The notes beneath the pieces are model-generated. The model searched no databases. It had not been told where the DNA came from and saw only the letters and a list, made by a program, of their open reading frames with translations. From the NCBI GenBank assembly GCA_051955775.1, contig JBQCGJ010000239.1, positions 1-11,332 of the forward strand: DNA of 11,332 nucleotides. The letters run 5' to 3'. Position numbers and translations under genes: made by a program. Source of the stretch: DASUHT01 sp051955775 (GTDB lineage Bacteria; Actinomycetota; Thermoleophilia; Gaiellales; JAICJC01). Within the stretch, counting starts at the first letter, position 1. Each line of letters opens with the position of its first letter. Positions 7,045 through 11,332 of this stretch are shown here, piece after piece.

Positions 7045-8991
7045 TCAGGCCGGCAGCGGCTCGCCGAGCGCCGCACGCGTGCCCTCGGCGATCGCTTCCT
7101 CGAACGTGCGCGGCCCCAGCGCGTCACCCACCCGCAGCACGTCGGCGTGATACGAGCCGAGCTCCTCGAACAGGTCGTTCGAGGCAGACCGGCCGGCGCT
7201 CACGACCAGCGTGTCGACGCCGTCCACGGTCACCTCGCGATCCGAGAACACGTTGCGGCACACGACCGTCCGCGGTCGCACCGAGACGGGCCGGAGGTGG
7301 GGAAGCAGCACGACGCCCGCCAGGTCGAGCCGCTCCAGGTACAGGTTTCGCTGGTACTGGTGGATGACGTCCGGGAATCCCGGCCCGGCGGTCGCCAGCC
7401 GCACCTCGACTCCGCGCGCGGCCAGCACCTCGGCGGTGTCCATGCCCGTCCAGTCGCCGCCCCAGTCGCACATCAGCGCCCGCCTGCCGGTGGACTCACC
7501 CGCCAGCACATCCCACGCGTGGACGACCTCGACGCCGTCGCCGTCCACCGGCGGCTGATACGCCCCGGCGCCGGTGGCCACGATCACCCGGTCGGGCTCC
7601 AGCGCCAGCACCGCCGCGGCGGTGGCGGGCGCGCCGTACCGCACGTCGGCGCCCGCCAGCCAGCCCTCCAGGACGGTCAGCAGGCCGTCGGCCACCTCGC
7701 GGTGTCCGGGCGCGCCCTGCGCCAGCCGCATCTGACCGCCGGCGGAGTCGGCGGACTCGAACACGACCACCCGGTTGCCGGCCGCCACCGCCGCGGCAGC
7801 CGCAGCGCAGCCCGCCGGGCCTGCGCCCACCACCGCCACGAAGTCCGACGATGACCCGCGCCTGGGCCTCGCCAGCGTGCGCTCGAAGCCGGTCCACGGA
7901 TTGATCGTGCAGGCGATCGGCAGGCCCGCGTGGTAGTGGCCGATGCAGCCCTGGTTGCAGCCGATGCACGTGGTCACCGGCGCTCCCCGGCGCGTCTTCG
8001 AGACCAGTTGCGGGTCGGCGATCATGGCCCTGGTCATGCCGACCGCGTCGCAGGCGCCGGACTCGATCAAGCGGTCGGCGTCAACAGGGTCGAGCACGCG
8101 GCCGGTGGCGATCAGCGGCGTCGACGGTGCCGCCGCCTTGACCCGGCGGGCGAACTCCTCGATCAGGTTGCGGGAGGACGGCGCAGGCGGGACGATGAAC
8201 GTGGACCCTCGATACGACGGCGACGCGCCCATCGTCACGGACAGGTAGTCGACCAGCCCGTCCGCGGCCAGCGCGGCCGCCGCGGCGACCACCTCGTCGT
8301 CCTCGACGCCCTCCTCGGAGCCGACCTCCTGCGTCAGCCGGCAGCCGACCGCGCGGCCCTCGCCCGCGCCCTCACGCATCGCCTCCAGCAGCTCGCGCAG
8401 GAACCGCAGCCGGTTCTCGAACGAGCCGCCGTAGGCGTCGCTGCGGCGGTTGGCGTGCGGCGACAGGAACTGGGTCGGCAGGTAGCCGAATCCCGCGCAC
8501 ACCTCGACCCCGTCCAGCCCGCCGTCTACGGCGTACCGCGCGGCCTGCCGGTAGCCGTCCACCATCTCCCGGATCTCGGCCACGGTGAGCGCACGCGGCT
8601 CCGTCTTGAAGCGGGCGGACGGCACCGCCGACGGCGCCACGGCGGGTGGCCGCGGCCCGGCCGCGATCACCTCCCGGCCGCCGTGGAAGAGCTGGCACAT
8701 GAGCCGCGTGCCGTGCTCGTGCACCGCTTCCGCCAGCCGCTGGTAGCGGGGCACGATCTGCGGCAGGTACCCGCCGACGGTGTGCGCCGTGAGCAGCCCG
8801 GTGGGGTGACAGGCGGTGGCCTCGGTGACGATCAGCCCCGCCCCGCCGGCGGCCCGCGCGGCGTGGTAGGCGATCAGGTCGTCGGTGGGCAGGTGGTCCT
8901 CGACCAGGCTCGTCTGGTGCGAGGTGGAGACGATCCGGTTGGGGATCTCGACGGGCCCCAGGCCGAGCTGGGAGAACAGGGTGTCCAGCAT
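7045..8991 (-). CDS. NADH:flavin oxidoreductase, FadH / trimethylamine-dehydrogenase type
   Basis: A 648-aa iron-sulfur flavoenzyme with three visible parts. The N-terminal old-yellow-enzyme FMN barrel (about 1-330) has QLFHGGRE (100-107) and the barrel signature GYLPTQFLSP (169-178) followed by NRRSDAYGGSFENR. A C-x2-C-x3-C-x11-C cluster site follows (Cys342, 345, 349, 361), the 4Fe-4S ligand pattern of 2,4-dienoyl-CoA reductase and trimethylamine dehydrogenase. The C-terminal FAD/NAD(P) domain has GAGPAG (389-394) and a second nucleotide-binding region near 505-530. The His of the AHGYL signature is Phe168 here (AGFGYL), so the active site differs from the best-known members. It probably reduces an enoyl/dienoyl substrate or demethylates an amine; I cannot tell which. 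The ATG at 8991 is preferred over the longer frame because TATCGT ends 7 nt upstream and the longer frame enters the divergent gene. Confidence 0.93.
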   Translation of the reverse strand: MLDTLFSQLGLGPVEIPNRIVSTSHQTSLVEDHLPTDDLIAYHAARAAGGAGLIVTEATACHPTGLLTAHTVGGYLPQIVPRYQRLAEAVHEHGTRLMCQLFHGGREVIAAGPRPPAVAPSAVPSARFKTEPRALTVAEIREMVDGYRQAARYAVDGGLDGVEVCAGFGYLPTQFLSPHANRRSDAYGGSFENRLRFLRELLEAMREGAGEGRAVGCRLTQEVGSEEGVEDDEVVAAAAALAADGLVDYLSVTMGASPSYRGSTFIVPPAPSSRNLIEEFARRVKAAAPSTPLIATGRVLDPVDADRLIESGACDAVGMTRAMIADPQLVSKTRRGAPVTTCIGCNQGCIGHYHAGLPIACTINPWTGFERTLARPRRGSSSDFVAVVGAGPAGCAAAAAAVAAGNRVVVFESADSAGGQMRLAQGAPGHREVADGLLTVLEGWLAGADVRYGAPATAAAVLALEPDRVIVATGAGAYQPPVDGDGVEVVHAWDVLAGESTGRRALMCDWGGDWTGMDTAEVLAARGVEVRLATAGPGFPDVIHQYQRNLYLERLDLAGVVLLPHLRPVSVRPRTVVCRNVFSDREVTVDGVDTLVVSAGRSASNDLFEELGSYHADVLRVGDALGPRTFEEAIAEGTRAALGEPLPA

Positions 8992-8998
8992 CGGTTTG

Positions 8999-9004
8999 AC
9001 GATA
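8999..9004 (-). promoter_or_regulatory. -10 element (TATCGT) of the FadH-like gene, leaderless type
   Basis: On the minus strand TATCGT is followed by 7 nt (CAAACCG) and the ATG at 8991. No Shine-Dalgarno sequence is present. It lies 29 bp from the -10 of the divergent phosphoesterase gene, so the two promoters face away from each other and share upstream DNA. Confidence 0.6.
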
Positions 9005-9033
9005 CCGGCGGCGCGGCCGTGCGCGCACCCCTC

Positions 9034-9039
9034 TAGGCT
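9034..9039 (+). promoter_or_regulatory. -10 element (TAGGCT) of the metallophosphoesterase, leaderless type
   Basis: TAGGCT, 7 nt (CCGGCCC), then the ATG at 9047, with no Shine-Dalgarno sequence. The hexamer is identical to that of the zinc-ribbon gene at 4172. Confidence 0.65.
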
Positions 9040-9046
9040 CCGGCCC

Positions 9047-9757
9047 ATGCGGGTGGCCTGTCTGTACGACATCCACGGCAACCTGCCGGCGCTGGAGGCG
9101 GTGCTGGCCGACCCCGACGTGCGCACGGCGGACCTGGTCGTGGTGGGCGGCGATGTGCTCCCGGGCCCGTTCCCCGGCGAGGTGGTGGAGGCGCTGCAGG
9201 CGCTGGGTGAGCCCGTCCGCTACGTCCGCGGGAACGGCGACCGCGAGCCGGACGCCTGGTCGGAGAGCCGGCTCGGCCCGGCCTGGACGGCGGAGCTGGC
9301 GGCCTGGCCGACGACCATCACCGAGGCCGTGCCGGGCCTGGGCGACGTGCTCTTCTGCCACGGCTCGCCGCGCTCGGACGAGGAGATCCTGACCGCCATC
9401 TCACCGCCCGAGCGGGTACGCCCGATGCTGGAGGGGGTGTCTCAGCCGGTGGTGGTGTGCGGGCACACACACGTGCAGTTCGACCGCCTGGTCGATTCCC
9501 ATCGCATCGTCAACGCGGGCAGCGTCGGCATGCCGTACGAGGCGGAGCCGGGCCACGCGTTCTGGTGCCTGCTGGGGTCCGAGGTCGAGCTGCGGCGGAC
9601 GGCCTACGACGCCGAGGCAGCCGCCGCGCGGATCGTCGCCACGGGGATGCCCGATGCGCAGGAATGGGCGGAGGAGTATGTGCTCGCCCAGCACTCCGCG
9701 GGGGAAGCCACCGAGTTCTTCGAGCAGATGGCGTCCGGCGGGGCTGAGTCGGGCTGA
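9047..9757 (+). CDS. Metallophosphoesterase, YfcE/MJ0936-like
   Basis: A 236-aa calcineurin-type phosphoesterase with the full set of metal-binding motifs: DIHGN (8-12), GGDV (34-37, Asp36), GNGDRE (62-67, Asn63), CHGSP (104-108, His105) and GHTH (139-142). NAGSVGMP (157-164) stands where small YfcE-like phosphodiesterases usually have NPGS. It should bind two divalent metals and hydrolyse phosphodi- or monoesters in the cytoplasm; the physiological substrate is unknown. The ATG at 9047 is chosen over a longer in-frame frame from 8885. It puts the family start MRVACLYDIHGN at the N-terminus, the -10 hexamer ends 7 nt upstream, and the longer frame would overlap the divergent oxidoreductase. 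It ends in a Gly/Ser-rich tail, and the three-way-junction repeat follows 14 bp after the stop. Confidence 0.92.
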   Translation: MRVACLYDIHGNLPALEAVLADPDVRTADLVVVGGDVLPGPFPGEVVEALQALGEPVRYVRGNGDREPDAWSESRLGPAWTAELAAWPTTITEAVPGLGDVLFCHGSPRSDEEILTAISPPERVRPMLEGVSQPVVVCGHTHVQFDRLVDSHRIVNAGSVGMPYEAEPGHAFWCLLGSEVELRRTAYDAEAAAARIVATGMPDAQEWAEEYVLAQHSAGEATEFFEQMASGGAESG

Positions 9758-9771
9758 AACGAAGTGACGGG

Positions 9772-9830
9772 GCGGACGGTGGATTTCACTGTCATTTCTG
9801 ACACTGCCCCCCGCAGCATCCACCGCCCGC
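9772..9830. other. Potential three-way-junction structure
   Basis: An outer stem pairs 9772-9784 with 9818-9830 (12 of 13 positions, one A-C mismatch at 9776/9826). It encloses two hairpins: TGTCA-TTTC-TGACA at 9790-9803 and CTGC-CCCCC-GCAG at 9804-9816. The two inner stems are directly adjacent. It starts 14 bp after the phosphoesterase stop, so it may act in termination or 3'-end protection; a mobile palindromic repeat or small RNA is also possible. There is no T-tract after it. Confidence 0.45.
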
Positions 9831-9978
9831 ACCCGATTCAATTCGGATCGAGTCGCGCCTGGAGGTGCCTACCCTCGTGGGCGCGAGCTGGTCGCCGCTC
9901 GCAGATCCATCGTGTTTGCCGTGGATTTTCACGCATGGACGTGCTACTGAGCGGGTCCCGGTTTCGGCAGCCGAGCCA

Positions 9979-9993
9979 TCTCACGATGTGAGA
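9979..9993. repeat. Inverted repeat TCTCAC-GAT-GTGAGA, operator candidate
   Basis: Perfect 6-bp arms with a 3-nt centre, a size typical of dimeric repressor sites, about 135 bp upstream of the ftcD start. Its position is far for direct repression of ftcD, so its role is uncertain. Confidence 0.35.
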
Positions 9994-10009
9994 CCTCTTG
10001 CTTTGCGAC

Positions 10010-10025
10010 CCCACCTCGCGGTGGG
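10010..10025. repeat. Hairpin CCCACC-TCGC-GGTGGG
   Basis: A perfect 6-bp stem with a 4-nt loop in the region upstream of ftcD, followed by ATTGCCCTTTTCG, which has a short T-run. It could be a weak terminator of upstream transcription before ftcD. Confidence 0.3.
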
Positions 10026-10041
10026 ATTGCCCTTTTCGATC

Positions 10042-10119
10042 CGTACCCCAATGATCGACAGCCCGGGGCGGCATTTCGTCGCTCGTTTGGACAGATTCGC
10101 TTCCCCGAATTGGGGTACG
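10042..10119. repeat. Spaced 11-bp inverted repeat overlapping the ftcD -10
   Basis: CGTACCCCAAT at 10042-10052 is the exact reverse complement of ATTGGGGTACG at 10109-10119. The right arm overlaps the -10 hexamer (10116-10121) and belongs to a second local near-palindrome, CCCC-GAATT-GGGG at 10103-10115. A protein bound to both arms could loop the DNA and block the promoter. Confidence 0.45.
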
Positions 10120-10121
10120 CT
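10116..10121 (+). promoter_or_regulatory. -10 element (TACGCT) of ftcD, leaderless type
   Basis: TACGCT, 7 nt (GGACGAC), then the GTG at 10129. No ribosome binding site is present. The right arm of the inverted repeat overlaps it. Confidence 0.6.
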
Positions 10122-10128
10122 GGACGAC

Positions 10129-11007
10129 GTGCAAAATCTGCTCGAGGCCGTGCCGAATTTCTCCGAGGGCCGCGACGAGCGAGTGCTGGAGGCGATCGGG
10201 GACGCCATCGGAGGGCATGCGCGCGTGCTCGACGTGCACGCCGACGGCGACCACAACCGGTCGGTGTTCACCTGCGTGGGGGCGCCCGAGGCGCTGGTCG
10301 ACGGCCTGGCCGCCGGGGTGGCCGAGGCGGTGCGGAGGATCGACCTGCGGGCCCACCGCGGCGTCCACCCGCGCGTGGGCGCGGCCGACGTGGTGCCGAT
10401 CGTGCGCTTCCGCGACGGCGACGACCGTCCGCGGCTGGCCGCGCTCGAGCTCGCGCGGCGGATCGGGGCGCTGGGCGTCCCGGCCCTCGGCTACGGGGAC
10501 CTCGGCGACGGCAGACGGCCCGCGTTCTTCCGCTCCGGCGGCCTCGATCGGCTGGCCGAGCGGCTGGCCGCCGGCGAGCTCGAGCCGCTGGCCGGGCCGG
10601 GCACGCTGCATCCGACTGCCGGGGCGGCGCTGGTCGGCGTGCGCGCGCCGCTGGTGGCGTTCAACATCGATCTTGACACCGACCGGCTGGAGGTGGCGGA
10701 GGAGGTCGCCCGCCTGGTACGGGCCAGCTCGGGAGGCCTGCCCGGGGTGCAGGCCCTGGGCATGCTGGCCGGCGGCCGGGCGCAGGTGTCGATGAACCTG
10801 ATCGACGTGGAGGCGACGCCGCTGGCGACCGTGGTGTCGGAGGTGCAGCGGCTGGCCGGGGAGCGGGGGGTGGACGTCCACGGCTCCGAGCTGGTGGGGC
10901 TGATGCCGGCGGGGGTCGGCGCAGGGGCGGCCGGCCACACCCTGCTGCTCGCGGATATGCGGGCCGACCGGCTGCTGGAGGTGGCCGTGGCGGGGGTGTT
11001 CGGGTGA
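10129..11007 (+). CDS. ftcD: Glutamate formimidoyltransferase (histidine degradation)
   Basis: A 292-aa enzyme that moves the formimino group of N-formimidoyl-L-glutamate to tetrahydrofolate (EC 2.1.2.5), the last step of one histidine-degradation branch. It matches the transferase half of mammalian FTCD: EAVPNFSEGRD near the N-terminus, DVHADGDHNRSVFT (35-48), and VHPRVGAADVVP (79-90) with His80 at the position of the catalytic His. LVAFNIDLDT lies in the C-terminal subdomain. The cyclodeaminase half is absent, so another enzyme must process formimino-THF. The GTG at 10129 is chosen because it puts the family start (LLEAVPNFSEG) at the N-terminus and has a -10 hexamer 7 nt upstream. An in-frame extension to 9865 has no coding-like codon bias. 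hutH follows 35 bp later on the same strand, supporting a histidine-utilisation role. Confidence 0.93.
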   Translation: MQNLLEAVPNFSEGRDERVLEAIGDAIGGHARVLDVHADGDHNRSVFTCVGAPEALVDGLAAGVAEAVRRIDLRAHRGVHPRVGAADVVPIVRFRDGDDRPRLAALELARRIGALGVPALGYGDLGDGRRPAFFRSGGLDRLAERLAAGELEPLAGPGTLHPTAGAALVGVRAPLVAFNIDLDTDRLEVAEEVARLVRASSGGLPGVQALGMLAGGRAQVSMNLIDVEATPLATVVSEVQRLAGERGVDVHGSELVGLMPAGVGAGAAGHTLLLADMRADRLLEVAVAGVFG

Positions 11008-11027
11008 CGCCGACCCCGGTCCATCTC

Positions 11028-11033
11028 TAGACT
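11028..11033 (+). promoter_or_regulatory. Possible -10 element (TAGACT) of hutH
   Basis: TAGACT lies in the 35-bp gap between ftcD and hutH and ends 9 nt before the ATG, two more than in the other five genes. It suggests that hutH can be transcribed separately with a near-leaderless message. No Shine-Dalgarno sequence is present before the ATG. Confidence 0.45.
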
Positions 11034-11042
11034 CCCGGCCCG

Positions 11043-11332
11043 ATGCAAACGGCGATTCAGCTCACGGGCCATGACCTGACGATCGCCGACGTCGAGGCGG
11101 TCGTTCGCGGCGATGCCCGGGTCGAGCTGTCGGCCACCGCCCTCGAGCAGATCGCCGCATCCCGCGCCCTGATCGACCGGGTGGTCGCCGAGCACATCCC
11201 GACCTACGGCGTGAACACCGGCTTCGGCCGGTTCGTGGACGTGCAGATCGAGCAGGACCAGGTCACCCAGCTCCAGCTGAACCTGCTGCGCAGCCACGCC
11301 TGCGGGGTGGGCGAGCCGTTCCCCGACGAGGT
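11043..11332 (+). CDS. hutH: Histidine ammonia-lyase, N-terminal part (cut by window end)
   Basis: The first 96 codons and two bases of histidine ammonia-lyase, which converts L-histidine to urocanate and ammonia. The protein starts MQTAIQLTGHDLTIADVEAV, as the family does. The active-site segment IPTYGVNTGFGRF (52-64) contains Tyr55, equivalent to the conserved active-site Tyr. QLNLLRSHACGVGEPF (78-93) is the other family hallmark. The Ala-Ser-Gly triad that forms the MIO cofactor would lie downstream, outside the window. Aromatic ammonia-lyases of the same superfamily share these motifs, but SHACGVG and the ftcD neighbour favour histidine as substrate. The ATG at 11043 is the only reasonable start after the ftcD stop. 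Confidence 0.92.
   Translation, partial: MQTAIQLTGHDLTIADVEAVVRGDARVELSATALEQIAASRALIDRVVAEHIPTYGVNTGFGRFVDVQIEQDQVTQLQLNLLRSHACGVGEPFPDE

Larger units (their letters stand above)
9758..10128. other. 371-bp intergenic region with inverted repeats, no convincing gene
   Basis: The stretch between the phosphoesterase and ftcD is visibly less GC-rich than its flanks and lacks the third-position G/C bias of the real genes. It holds the potential three-way junction (9772-9830), TCTCAC-GAT-GTGAGA (9979-9993), CCCACC-TCGC-GGTGGG (10010-10025), a spaced inverted repeat CGTACCCCAAT / ATTGGGGTACG (10042-10052 and 10109-10119), and the ftcD -10. It most likely carries the regulatory region of the histidine-degradation genes, but no regulator can be named. 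Confidence 0.6.

Noticed and set aside
5448..7127. Long minus-strand frame of 559 codons over the FAD-linked oxidase
   Set aside because: It is a low-complexity mirror frame of a well-supported flavoprotein gene and crosses the palindromic repeats.
8992..9126. N-terminal extension of the FadH-like protein by 45 codons
   Set aside because: It would overlap the start of the divergent phosphoesterase and is unlike the family; the ATG at 8991 has a -10 hexamer 7 nt upstream.
9764..9991. Short plus-strand frame of 75 codons after the phosphoesterase
   Set aside because: It runs through the inverted-repeat structure, has no ribosome binding site or leaderless -10, and no coding-like codon bias.
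9865..10128. In-frame N-terminal extension of ftcD by 88 codons from a GTG at 9865
   Set aside because: Codon third positions in this stretch are not G/C-biased, the protein part matches no family feature, and the family N-terminus plus a -10 hexamer point to the GTG at 10129.

Overview
The window is strongly GC-rich and densely coded, with GTG starts, a third-position G/C bias and short intergenic gaps. Together with its gene content this points to a free-living actinobacterium. A Thermoleophilia/Solirubrobacterales-like relative is my best guess, but it is an inference: there is no marker gene in the window to fix the taxonomy.

Layout. Positions 1-4099 (minus strand): a PilZ-domain protein, a 52-residue membrane protein that looks like a minimal type IV/Flp-type pilin, then two ABC exporter half-transporters whose genes overlap by ATGA. 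The second exporter gene is cut by the window edge. Positions 4185-5425: a small membrane-anchored zinc-ribbon protein (plus) facing a standalone 5'-3' exonuclease of the FEN/PolI-N family (minus). Their stop codons share one CTAG. Positions 5523-6890: a covalent-flavin FAD-linked (BBE-type) oxidase (plus), with a possible ECF-type promoter and a strong AGGAGG ribosome binding site. Positions 6878-7044: a repeat-rich convergent intergenic region holding two 55-bp tandem copies that each contain a 32-nt palindrome, plus GC hairpins. Positions 7045-8991 (minus): a FadH/trimethylamine-dehydrogenase-like NADH:flavin oxidoreductase with FMN barrel, 4Fe-4S cluster and FAD/NAD domain. Positions 9047-9757 (plus): a YfcE-like metallophosphoesterase. 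Positions 9758-10128: 371 bp without a convincing gene, holding several inverted repeats and a potential three-way-junction RNA fold. Positions 10129-end (plus): histidine catabolism, with a monofunctional glutamate formimidoyltransferase followed by the start of histidine ammonia-lyase.

How the genes work together. The two ABC subunits almost certainly form one heterodimeric exporter; the complete subunit has Asp in place of the catalytic Walker B Glu, as in asymmetric exporters. FtcD and HutH are the last and first enzymes of the histidine-to-glutamate route. PilZ (c-di-GMP reception) next to a pilin-like peptide suggests a surface or motility link. The FAD oxidase and the FadH-like enzyme are redox enzymes of unknown substrate.

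The most striking cross-cutting signal is a promoter rule. Five genes carry a TANNNT hexamer ending exactly 7 nt before the start codon, and hutH has one 9 nt before. This is the spacing expected for leaderless transcripts. It fixes the start codons independently of homology and suggests that leaderless expression is the default here, while the PilZ, pilin and FAD-oxidase genes use Shine-Dalgarno leaders.
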